From an uncultured Candidatus Melainabacteria bacterium (lineage in GTDB: Bacteria > Cyanobacteriota > Vampirovibrionia > Gastranaerophilales > Gastranaerophilaceae), in NCBI GenBank assembly GCA_934754505.1, contig CAKVIE010000013.1:1-57756 (forward strand): a stretch of DNA of 57,756 nt, read 5' to 3'. Below the pieces are notes generated by a model that did not search any database, was not told the DNA's origin, and was given only the letters and a program-made list of their open reading frames with translations. A program made the position numbers and the translations under genes. Every line of letters starts with the position of its first letter. Within the stretch, counting starts at the first letter, position 1. Shown here in pieces: positions 26,155 to 34,052 of this stretch.

Positions 26155-27288
26155 TTATTGCGGCTGCATATTTTTCATATTTTTTATGATTTCTTCATAC
26201 CGAAGCTGCGTTTGATATTTCTCTGATAAAATTTGACTTTGAAGCTGATTTTCTCGCTTTTTTGCCCTGATATAGGTGTCAGCCAAAGTTATCAAAAATT
26301 CCGGAAATTTCAAGTTGACACAATTTTTATACTCATTGTAATAATAACAATTTTCAAGTTTTTCTTTATCTACGCCATCTAAATCCAAGTTCTTAAACAG
26401 CTTTTTCATCAAAAAGAAAAATTCTCTGCGATAACGGCCTTCTACAATCGTATATCTGTGGAATAAATCTTCTATTATCCACGTTGCAACTTGTGTTTTT
26501 ATCTCATCAAAATACGGAAGCTCTTTGAACATTTCATACGTCAAAGCAACCATATCAACCCTATCTAAAACTTTGCTCTCCATTCTCGACATTGTCGAGG
26601 ATTGACGGTTTATTCGATAATAATAACAGCAATCCCTTATAAAACAAATGTTTTCTGACTTGAACCACGTTTCATAAAAAAACGGCATATCCTCATAAAT
26701 ATAATATTCCGGAAATCTTATTTTGTTTTTATTTAAAAAATCCGTTCTATATATTTTATTCCACAATGCTACGTTCAAACAGCCCGTCAAAAGATTTTTA
26801 GTTTCTTCATGTGTGAAAACCCTGTTATCAAACTCTTTAGGGATTAAATACAAATTATAATAATCATTATTCCAAATAGTTTTGCCTGTTTGATCATCAT
26901 ACAAAGCCGCCGCACAAAACGTCACTTCGGTTCTGTTCTTTTCCGCCTCATTATAAAGCTTCTCAAACATCGCCGCTTCAACCCAGTCATCTCCGTCAAC
27001 AAAGCCTATATATCTGCCTTTGGCAATATCAATGCCTCGGTTTCTCGCATACGCCTGACCTTTGCTTTCTTCGTAACTTAAAACCTTTACCCGTTCGTCT
27101 TTTTTTGCATATTCTTTTGCTATATCCAACGAATAATCCGTTGAGCCGTCATTTATACAAATTAATTCTATATCCTTCAGTGTCTGATTTAAAACACTCT
27201 CTATCGCCGTTCTCATGTACAATTCCACATTGAACAGCGACATTATTATACTGACTTTTATATCCTTGTTTTCTGATTTTTTCGTCAT
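26155..27288 (-). CDS. GT2 family glycosyltransferase
   Basis: A 377-residue single-domain GT2 enzyme. The start of the fold reads SIIMSLFN (Pro-Tyr of the usual motif replaced), followed by CINDGSTD and the catalytic FVDGDDW (about 98-101). The C-terminal half resembles the other two enzymes of the operon (YYYRINRQSSTMSR). The ATG at 27288 overlaps the stop of the upstream GT2 gene (ATGA), so translation is coupled; a frame-compatible start at 27306 is less likely. The acceptor and sugar are unknown. Confidence 0.88.
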   Translation of the reverse strand: MTKKSENKDIKVSIIMSLFNVELYMRTAIESVLNQTLKDIELICINDGSTDYSLDIAKEYAKKDERVKVLSYEESKGQAYARNRGIDIAKGRYIGFVDGDDWVEAAMFEKLYNEAEKNRTEVTFCAAALYDDQTGKTIWNNDYYNLYLIPKEFDNRVFTHEETKNLLTGCLNVALWNKIYRTDFLNKNKIRFPEYYIYEDMPFFYETWFKSENICFIRDCCYYYRINRQSSTMSRMESKVLDRVDMVALTYEMFKELPYFDEIKTQVATWIIEDLFHRYTIVEGRYRREFFFLMKKLFKNLDLDGVDKEKLENCYYYNEYKNCVNLKFPEFLITLADTYIRAKKRENQLQSQILSEKYQTQLRYEEIIKNMKNMQPQ

Positions 27289-28499
27289 TTCACAGAATCT
27301 TCCCAATCCTCAAGCTCTGAATACTTGAATGAAAAATCAAACTTGATTTTTAACCAGTATATTGCTACATACATTCTGTTATTGTCGTACCAAAGATCAA
27401 AGATTTTCGGACGTTTTTTAAAACAAAAATGGAATTTTTTGATTTTGAATGTATAAACTTTCGGATTTGTATATAAAATTGCCATTATTTTATGCTTGCA
27501 ATTTTCTATGAAAAATTCCTTTATATATTGCTCATAAGTGTTATCTCTTACGAGTTTTATGTTTCTGTAAGTGTATGGGTATTTCTCCTTGAAAAGGTCA
27601 TCTTCAAGGGTTTCTTTATCAATGTTAAGCCAAAATTCACGCCATTTATCGTAATAATACTTTTTATATCTGTTTTGTATTACCTGAAAACGGTATCTCA
27701 TATCCTTGAATTTTTTACGTAAAAAATATGACTTTATCTCATTGAAATAACTCGTTTTTCGCATATTAGCAAGCATTTTGCTCACTACATAAAAAATATC
27801 AACAAAGTTTTTATCGCCTTTTACGACAATCGAATTTGCCCGATTTACCCTGTAATAATAGAGAAAATCACGAACTATTGTGACCCTTTCCATATCAAAG
27901 TAAATATCCGTGAAAAACGGACCGTCCTCAAAAATATATCCGTCAGGAAATCTTGCGTGTTTTTCTTCCAAAAAACTTCTCAAATACAATTTATTCCACG
28001 CCATTACGCAAAAATCTTGGAAAAAACTTTTTGTATCATAATGGTTAAACGCCCTGTTATTAAGCTCTTTCGGAAAATATCCGAGGGTATAATACGGATC
28101 ATCATCAAAAACAATTCCCGTTGTATCATCTAATTTATGGTTTGCACAAATTACCATTTGCGAGTTGAAATGCTCTGCATTGTAATACATTAACTCATAC
28201 ATTGCATGGTCAATATAGTCATCCGAATCAACAAATCCGATATATTTGCCCGTAGCATAAGGCATGCCCGTATTTCTTGCCGCAGACAAACCGCCGTTTT
28301 CACGGTTGACAATTCTTATTCGGCTGTCTTTTTTGGCATATTCTTCCAGAACCTTATCCGAACCGTCCGTCGAACCATCGTTTACACAAATGATTTCTAT
28401 CTCTTTCAAAGTCTGTCCGATGATTGAATCCAAACATTTCGGCAAATAATTTCTGACATTATATACAGGAACAATTACTGATACCTTAACTTCTGACAT
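27285..28499 (-). CDS. GT2 family glycosyltransferase
   Basis: A 404-residue GT2 enzyme with SVIVPVYN (7-14), CVNDGSTDGS and the metal-binding FVDSDD (D91, D93, D94), followed by a helical C-terminal region of about 180 residues. Its ATG overlaps the stop of the coiled-coil gene by one base (TAATG), and its own stop overlaps the next GT2 start. This is tight translational coupling across the operon and suggests the products work as one complex. Confidence 0.88.
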   Translation of the reverse strand: MSEVKVSVIVPVYNVRNYLPKCLDSIIGQTLKEIEIICVNDGSTDGSDKVLEEYAKKDSRIRIVNRENGGLSAARNTGMPYATGKYIGFVDSDDYIDHAMYELMYYNAEHFNSQMVICANHKLDDTTGIVFDDDPYYTLGYFPKELNNRAFNHYDTKSFFQDFCVMAWNKLYLRSFLEEKHARFPDGYIFEDGPFFTDIYFDMERVTIVRDFLYYYRVNRANSIVVKGDKNFVDIFYVVSKMLANMRKTSYFNEIKSYFLRKKFKDMRYRFQVIQNRYKKYYYDKWREFWLNIDKETLEDDLFKEKYPYTYRNIKLVRDNTYEQYIKEFFIENCKHKIMAILYTNPKVYTFKIKKFHFCFKKRPKIFDLWYDNNRMYVAIYWLKIKFDFSFKYSELEDWEDSVK

Positions 28500-30460
28500 T
28501 AATCTTTTCCGCCTTCTTCTTTTTTCGCTTTCTTATTAATGGCATTTTTTAATCGATTTTGTATTTCTTTGATTTTTTCGTTTGTCGTTGCATGAATGTT
28601 GATAAGTTTTTTGAACGGTTTCATTTTTGCTTCATAAAAATCAAGGAACAACTTCAATTCTTCTTCGTTTCTACGGGCAGCTTCGTCCATTTCCTTATAC
28701 ATTTCAGCCTTTGTATCCGCTTTCGCTTTTTCAATTTCACTCTCGAAATATTCAGCCTGCGTTTTAAGCTGCTTTTTCAACTCTATTCTTGTCCAGCCTT
28801 CTCCGTCTTCTTTACCTTTATCATAAGACTCCTGCGTCATTCTCTTAATTTCGCTTTCGTAAAAGGCTTTCGTTTTCTCAAATTCACTGTCGTAATATTC
28901 TTTTATCAAAGCAATGTCGTTTTCATGGCTTGCTTTTAATACTGCCGTTTCATTATCAAAGATTTTTCTTTCATCTTCCCGACCTGTATTATATGCAGCA
29001 TTTACACGATTTTCCGCAATGTTTTCCTGTGTATGTTTTTCTTCTTGGATTTTTTCCTCAAAATATCTTGCTTGAATTTCAAGTTTTTCTTTTGTTTCGG
29101 AAACATATTTGTTTTTAAGATTTTCCTCAATTTGCTTTATCTCAAAACGCTTTTCTTCCTCGCATTTTGCTCGTGTTTCCTTATAAACCTCATTTTGAAT
29201 TTTCTTTTTTTCTTCTTCAAAATTACAGTTTAAATCCTTTGCATATTCTGCTTTGCATTCTTCAAGTTTTTCTCGGAGATTTCTTAAATTCCAATTATTA
29301 ATCTCGGTTATACGCTCCTCGTATTCCTCAACAATCTTTTCTTTTTCCGCTTCGAATTCGGCTTTGATTTCTTTATTTTGCTGCTTGCATTCGTTTTCAA
29401 GCCGGATTTTTAAACTTTCAATTTCTGCCTCTTTTTGTTGCATCAACAACGTTTTGAATTCTTCTTTTCCTTCATTGTTCTCACTTTGAATTTTTTCAAT
29501 CTTTTCTTCATATTCCGTTTGAAGTTGAACTTTTAAATTTTCAAGCTCGGTTTCTTTTTCTTGAATCAAAAGAGCTTTTACTTCCTTTATTTGTTCCTCG
29601 CTTACTTCCGCCTTATCAAATTTTTCCTTTAACTTTAGAATTTCATTGGATTTATCTTGAATTTTTTGTTCATAACAGCTCTTTATTTCATCTATTTCTT
29701 TTTGCTTTTCAGCTGCACATTCAATTATGGTATTTCTGTAAACTTCATCTGCTTTATCTTGGATTTTGTCCGCAAAAGTACTTTCAAGTTCTTCTCTTAT
29801 TTTAGAGCTTTCTTCTGCAAGTTTATTTTCGTAATAAACTTTTAATTCTTCTTTTTCCTGCTCTTTCTCTGCTTGGCATTCTCTAATCGTGTTTTGATAA
29901 ACTTCATCTGCTTTATTTTGAATTTCAATTTGTTTTGTTTTTTCAAAACTTTCTGTTAATTCACTCACTTTTTTCGAATAATTATTTTCTTGAGTTTCTT
30001 GGAAAAGTGAAGTTTTTTCTTCATAAACAGACTTTAATGCTTCAACTTTTTGGTTAAGCATTTTTTGATTTTCAACATCTCTGTTTTTAAGCTCAAGTTC
30101 GAAATTATTTTTAAGCTCTGAAATGATGGCTTCATAAGTATTTCTGATTGTTTCAATCTGAAGTCTGATTGCTTCTTCAAAAAAACGGCTCAAATTATTT
30201 GATTTCGATTGAATAAGCTCTTTCATCTGCTCTGACTGTTGAGCAACAAGAAATTTCATCGTTTTGTCGCTTTGGATAGCTTTTTCATCGACGTATTTTA
30301 TGTAATTGTAAATTTCTTCAAGATTTTCGGCATTAGCTTTGGATTTTGATTTTTTAGACGTTTCTTTTTCTGCTGAATCTTTTATATCTTTTATATCTTT
30401 TATATCTTTTATTGTTTCTTCAGCTTTTGCTGAATCTTTTTTCCTGCTGACTCTTGCCAT
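28499..30460 (-). CDS. Long coiled-coil protein heading the GT2 operon
   Basis: A 653-residue protein. A basic N-terminal tail (about 1-45) includes a tandem IKDIKDIKD encoded by a 9-bp DNA repeat. A short possibly globular segment (about 45-110) is followed by nearly 500 residues of Glu/Lys/Gln-rich heptad sequence. Internal duplications are visible (ADEVYQNTIRECQAEK and ADEVYRNTIIECAAEK). There is no signal peptide or membrane span. GGAGAT precedes the ATG. It is first in an operon of overlapping GT2 genes, one of which also carries a coiled coil. A cytoplasmic scaffold for the glycosyltransferases is a reasonable inference; no enzymatic function is visible. Confidence 0.8.
   Translation of the reverse strand: MARVSRKKDSAKAEETIKDIKDIKDIKDSAEKETSKKSKSKANAENLEEIYNYIKYVDEKAIQSDKTMKFLVAQQSEQMKELIQSKSNNLSRFFEEAIRLQIETIRNTYEAIISELKNNFELELKNRDVENQKMLNQKVEALKSVYEEKTSLFQETQENNYSKKVSELTESFEKTKQIEIQNKADEVYQNTIRECQAEKEQEKEELKVYYENKLAEESSKIREELESTFADKIQDKADEVYRNTIIECAAEKQKEIDEIKSCYEQKIQDKSNEILKLKEKFDKAEVSEEQIKEVKALLIQEKETELENLKVQLQTEYEEKIEKIQSENNEGKEEFKTLLMQQKEAEIESLKIRLENECKQQNKEIKAEFEAEKEKIVEEYEERITEINNWNLRNLREKLEECKAEYAKDLNCNFEEEKKKIQNEVYKETRAKCEEEKRFEIKQIEENLKNKYVSETKEKLEIQARYFEEKIQEEKHTQENIAENRVNAAYNTGREDERKIFDNETAVLKASHENDIALIKEYYDSEFEKTKAFYESEIKRMTQESYDKGKEDGEGWTRIELKKQLKTQAEYFESEIEKAKADTKAEMYKEMDEAARRNEEELKLFLDFYEAKMKPFKKLINIHATTNEKIKEIQNRLKNAINKKAKKEEGGKD
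30378..30413. repeat. 9-bp tandem repeat inside the coiled-coil gene
   Basis: Four consecutive near-identical 9-mers (TCTTTTATA on the plus strand, the last ending TT). They encode repeated Ile-Lys-Asp. The unit is a multiple of three, so slippage would change length without shifting frame. Confidence 0.85.
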
Positions 30461-30624
30461 TTTCTATCTCCGCAATTTGTACCCTTATCGGTCACATTAA
30501 TTTTATAATATTATTACGAAAACCTCAAGTAAATTAAATTTTATTTTCAAATATTTATATGATGGTATTATTAATATATTTAAGTTATCATATTTTGTGA
30601 CGATATAAGGCTTGGATAGGCAAT

Positions 30625-30957
30625 ATGGAAGAGCTGTTAGAATATCAAAGTGAACTTGACGATCCCGATTTGAAAAAAGTCGGTATGGAGTTGATGTTTT
30701 TAACTCCGGAAAAAACGTCCCACGAGGACGGAATTTCGGCTGTCGAACTTTCCAAAATGCTCAATATCCCCACTGATGTCGTTAAACAAAAACTTAAAAT
30801 CCTTTATGACAAAAATATCGTTCGTGTCATCGGAATAAGCCCTAAACTCTGGAAATTTGACGAATATAACTTCCAAAGAATGGACGAAGATGATGAAGTT
30901 TACAGGCTTCTCTGCTGTTTTGACGACGTCGATTTTGACAGGTATTTCCAATATTAA
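30625..30957 (+). CDS. Putative winged-helix DNA-binding protein (110 aa)
   Basis: A 110-residue acidic protein. Residues about 35-85 (ISAVELSKMLNIPTDVVKQK, then LKILYDKNIVRVIG) have the pattern of a winged helix-turn-helix: a first helix, a turn at LNIP, a recognition helix and a wing. The C-terminus is acidic and aromatic. The gene stands alone, divergent from the GT2 operon (165-bp gap), so it may regulate that operon. I do not recognise a named family. Confidence 0.65.
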   Translation: MEELLEYQSELDDPDLKKVGMELMFLTPEKTSHEDGISAVELSKMLNIPTDVVKQKLKILYDKNIVRVIGISPKLWKFDEYNFQRMDEDDEVYRLLCCFDDVDFDRYFQY

Positions 30958-31085
30958 TACCTTTTTATCTGATTTTCATCTGATAAATTACGGGCATGCC
31001 TCTTTAATATACTTCTCCTAAAAATACGAGCATGCCAAATAACCGCAAGTGTTTCTGGCATGTTTTAGCAAAAATTTATTTAAAG

Positions 31086-31111
31086 CAATAAAAAAGCCGC
31101 TAATTCAAGCG
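31086..31111 (-). terminator. Minus-strand terminator behind a gene remnant
   Basis: AGCCGCT...AGCGGCT stem (31092-31111) with a T-run on the minus strand only. No intact minus-strand gene lies upstream of it, only the remnant at 31122-31216. Confidence 0.65.
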
Positions 31112-31121
31112 GCTATTGATT

Positions 31122-31216
31122 TTAAATCCCCAAATCAATCTCCTTCGAAATTGATTTCTTAAATAATTCATCTCTAATTTTAAAACAATCTTCATGAGAT
31201 GTGAACAAAATTTTTT
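31122..31216 (-). pseudogene. C-terminal remnant of a lost minus-strand gene
   Basis: A stop-terminated reading frame of about 29 codons with protein-like composition (ILFTSHEDCFKIRDELF...KEIDLGI). It has no start codon and an in-frame stop just upstream. It is placed directly before an intact minus-strand terminator. The pattern suggests a gene whose body was deleted while its end and terminator stayed. The family is not recognisable from so short a piece. Confidence 0.35.
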
Positions 31217-31386
31217 ATAAAAATTTTCACTTCTATATTAAAAATCACTCAACAATCAATTATAGTATGGGTTTTGTTGATTAAAAAATCGTTACAAAAT
31301 GAAACGGTAAGTTTTTTACTTTTTGTGGAAGAATGTATTTTATTTTGCCGATAAATATGCTATTATTGGCAAGTAAGGGGGTCGGT

Positions 31387-33648
31387 ATGAAAAAATTATC
31401 GTTAGCGTTTGTGTGGCACTTGCATCAACCGAGTTATAAATCGGGTTCCGATGATGTTATGTTAATGCCTTGGACAAGGTTAAATGCCGTTAGAACGTAT
31501 TCGGGCATGTTTAAGTATTTGGACAAATTTCCGAAGTTAAGATTGAATTTTGACATATCACCTGTTTTGACAGATGCACTTGAAGGTTATGCGACGGGGC
31601 AAATCACCGATATTCACGAAAATTTGACCCTTACTCCTGTTGAAGATTTATCTCAAGATGATATGGAATTTATTTTGAATTATTTCTTTGATGCGGATTA
31701 CAACAACTGTATTGCGAAATATCCGAGATACGAGGATTTGTACAAACGCAGATATGCAAAAGAAGAAACCGACACAGATGATTTTTCGATGTCGGGATAT
31801 TCCGATATTATGACGTTGTTTAACCTTGTATGGTTTACCGATTCTCAAATTGAGGAGTACCCGTTGGTTGCGGAAGTTGCCAAAAAAGGAAAGCATTATG
31901 CAAGCAAGCATAGAGAATATTTAACAGATGCTCAAAAAGATATTATAGGAAAAATTATCCCGAAAATAAGACAGCTTATAGCTGATGAAAAAATCGAAGT
32001 TCTTTCATGCCCGTATTATCACCCTATATTACCGATTTTAGCAGATATGGAATGTGCAAAAAATTCAGCTGTAAGAAATTTATTACCCGGAAGCGACATT
32101 AAGATGCCTGATTGTGCAGAGGCACAGATAAGGAACGGAAAGCGAAGAACGGAAGAAGTTTTTGGCATTAATGCAAAAGGTATGTGGAGTCCTGAACAAT
32201 GTATCAGTGACGAAACCATAAAAATGATGGCAGATGCGGGAATTGAGTGGACAATTTCTGACGAAACGGTATTATCACAGACTTTGAATAAGGAATTTGT
32301 AAGGGATTTCAAGGGATATCATCAAGACCCTTTTGATTTAAGCCAAATTTATTCGGTAGATTGCGGCGGCAAAGAGATAAAAATTGTTTTCCGAGATGCT
32401 GTTTTGCCGAATTTGATATCTTTTGAATACCCGAATTACGATGCACAAACTGCCGCAAGAGATTTATATGAAAGAATTAAGGTGGTATATAATAAATTTT
32501 TGAATGCACCTTATGAAAATCATTTGCTGACTATTGCCATGGACGGCGAAAACGCTTGGCGTAACTATCCCGACGGCGGTGAAGCATTTTTGAACGAGCT
32601 TTATGAACTTATTTGTAACGACGATACGCTTGAAACGGTAAGGCTCAGTGATTACATAGCAAAAGCCGATAATGTCAGAAAACTGGATAAAATCGAAACG
32701 GGTTCGGGTGTAAATCGTGATTTCAGATTTTGGACTGCAGAACCTACTAAAAACATTGCTTGGCGATATTTGTTTACGGCATACGAAGCTATTAAAAAAG
32801 CCGAACAAGACGATTCGATTTCTCAAACACAAATAAAAACGGCTTATGAACATTTATATACAGCACAAGGCAGCGATTGGTTTTGGTGGTACGGAGAGCC
32901 GAATGATTCGGGACAGGACCATTTGTTCGATTTCTTATTCAGAGAACATTTGAAAAGTATTTATATGGTGCTTGAATTACCTGTTCCGCAAAATTTAGAT
33001 GAACCTTTGGCAACTTTCTCGGGCAAACCTTCAAGAATACCGAAAGGTTTGATTTCACCCGAACTGAAAGGGAAACAGGATTACGAGGAAGAATGGGCAA
33101 ATGCCGGTTGTATTGATATTCCTGCCTCACCGTTAATGCAGGAAAACAAATTATTTAACCGAATTTGCTTCGGCTGTGATTATGATAATTTGTATTTTCT
33201 GTTTGATGTGAATAAATACGTTTACGGTCTGCAAAATTGCGGCGAGCAAATTTATCAGGTTTATTTGTACATAAGAACAAATAATGAAGATGCGAAATAC
33301 ACCGCCCCCGTAAGACCTTTGAACAAAACGGAAAATGTATGTTCTTTGCTCAAAAACGGCTATACACACGAAATTAAAATAACTTTTATGCAGGATAAAG
33401 TCTTTCCGTTATTTTTCTCAACAGCTATGAAAAATAATTTGTGGGTAATGAAGAAAAATAATTCTGTCGAAATGGTTTACGACGAAGTTATAGAGATAAA
33501 AATTCCGTTTGAAGATTTGGACATCAAAGCAGGTGAAAAAATAGACTTCTTCGTGATAAACGGTACTTTTGGCAGGGTAGAAGAAATTTATCCGCAAGAT
33601 TTGTGGCTCACAATTAAACGTCCCGAAAAAACCGAAAGCTTGATATAA
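31387..33648 (+). CDS. GH57 family glycoside hydrolase (alpha-amylase/alpha-mannosidase type)
   Basis: A 753-residue GH57 protein of the COG1449 type, acting on alpha-glucans such as glycogen or maltodextrins. Visible family motifs are FVWHLHQPSY (8-17), the catalytic-nucleophile region GMWSPEQCIS, TISDETV, and the acid/base region TIAMDGENAWRNYPDGG. A C-terminal beta-rich domain (about 560-753) probably binds carbohydrate. No signal peptide is seen, so it acts in the cytoplasm. The ATG at 31387 is preferred: GGGGG lies upstream and the HLHQP motif then falls at its usual distance, whereas the in-frame ATG at 31333 adds a hydrophobic stretch. Confidence 0.9.
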   Translation: MKKLSLAFVWHLHQPSYKSGSDDVMLMPWTRLNAVRTYSGMFKYLDKFPKLRLNFDISPVLTDALEGYATGQITDIHENLTLTPVEDLSQDDMEFILNYFFDADYNNCIAKYPRYEDLYKRRYAKEETDTDDFSMSGYSDIMTLFNLVWFTDSQIEEYPLVAEVAKKGKHYASKHREYLTDAQKDIIGKIIPKIRQLIADEKIEVLSCPYYHPILPILADMECAKNSAVRNLLPGSDIKMPDCAEAQIRNGKRRTEEVFGINAKGMWSPEQCISDETIKMMADAGIEWTISDETVLSQTLNKEFVRDFKGYHQDPFDLSQIYSVDCGGKEIKIVFRDAVLPNLISFEYPNYDAQTAARDLYERIKVVYNKFLNAPYENHLLTIAMDGENAWRNYPDGGEAFLNELYELICNDDTLETVRLSDYIAKADNVRKLDKIETGSGVNRDFRFWTAEPTKNIAWRYLFTAYEAIKKAEQDDSISQTQIKTAYEHLYTAQGSDWFWWYGEPNDSGQDHLFDFLFREHLKSIYMVLELPVPQNLDEPLATFSGKPSRIPKGLISPELKGKQDYEEEWANAGCIDIPASPLMQENKLFNRICFGCDYDNLYFLFDVNKYVYGLQNCGEQIYQVYLYIRTNNEDAKYTAPVRPLNKTENVCSLLKNGYTHEIKITFMQDKVFPLFFSTAMKNNLWVMKKNNSVEMVYDEVIEIKIPFEDLDIKAGEKIDFFVINGTFGRVEEIYPQDLWLTIKRPEKTESLI

Positions 33649-33705
33649 AAATTTTCGAAAAGGGAATAATAATTAAACGGGCTTTTAAAATATCTCAAAA
33701 TGTCA

Positions 33706-33711
33706 TATAAT
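33706..33711 (+). promoter_or_regulatory. -10 box placing the transcript start at the DciA-like ATG
   Basis: TATAAT at 33706-33711, six bases before the ATG at 33718. It lies inside the reading frame if translation began at 33700, which argues for the later start. The -35 region is weak. Confidence 0.5.
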
Positions 33712-33717
33712 AAAAAT

Positions 33718-34038
33718 ATGAGTCAAAAAATGCAATCGGATTTTGAAACGGCAGCAGATATACTAAAGTCTTTGGACTTTAACTATAATAATGATTTTGA
33801 AGAACAAAAACAAATGTTGTTTTCAAAATGGAATGAATTTGCAGGCGAAAAACTTGCAAAGTATTCTAAACCTACTGATTTGACAGATGACGGAGTAATG
33901 ATTGTAAAATGTAAAAATTCCGTTGTTGCAAACGAACTTTTTATGAAAAAGACCGAAATAAATGCTTTAATAAAAGACGAGGCAAAAAAAATCGGGCAAA
34001 TACCTTTTAAATATATAAGAATAATTTACGGAAAATAA
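33718..34038 (+). CDS. DUF721/DciA-like protein
   Basis: A 106-residue protein of the DUF721 family. The conserved core has KWNEFAGEKLAKYSKP and a beta segment DGVMIVKCKNSVVANEL, ending KYIRIIYGK. DciA proteins of this family deliver DnaB to the replication origin in bacteria lacking DnaC; dnaB is at 18.9 kb. It is followed 14 nt later by the prepilin/S74 gene, with AAGGAAG between them. No Shine-Dalgarno sequence precedes it; the message seems leaderless. Confidence 0.8.
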   Translation: MSQKMQSDFETAADILKSLDFNYNNDFEEQKQMLFSKWNEFAGEKLAKYSKPTDLTDDGVMIVKCKNSVVANELFMKKTEINALIKDEAKKIGQIPFKYIRIIYGK

Positions 34039-34052
34039 ATAAGGAAGAACAG

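Larger units (their letters stand above)
30958..31386. other. Intergenic region with octamer copies and a gene remnant
   Basis: Contains GGCATGCC at 30993-31000 and a one-base variant (AGCATGCC) near 31030. It also holds a minus-strand terminator and a short decayed minus-strand coding remnant, both listed separately. GGGGG upstream of 31387 is the GH57 ribosome-binding site. Confidence 0.6.

Noticed and set aside
30378..30413. Phase-variation switch
   Set aside because: The repeat unit is 9 bp, so changes stay in frame.
31345..31352. GCCGATAA as a sigma-28 -10 box before GH57
   Set aside because: No TAAAGTTT-like element at the required 11-nt spacing.
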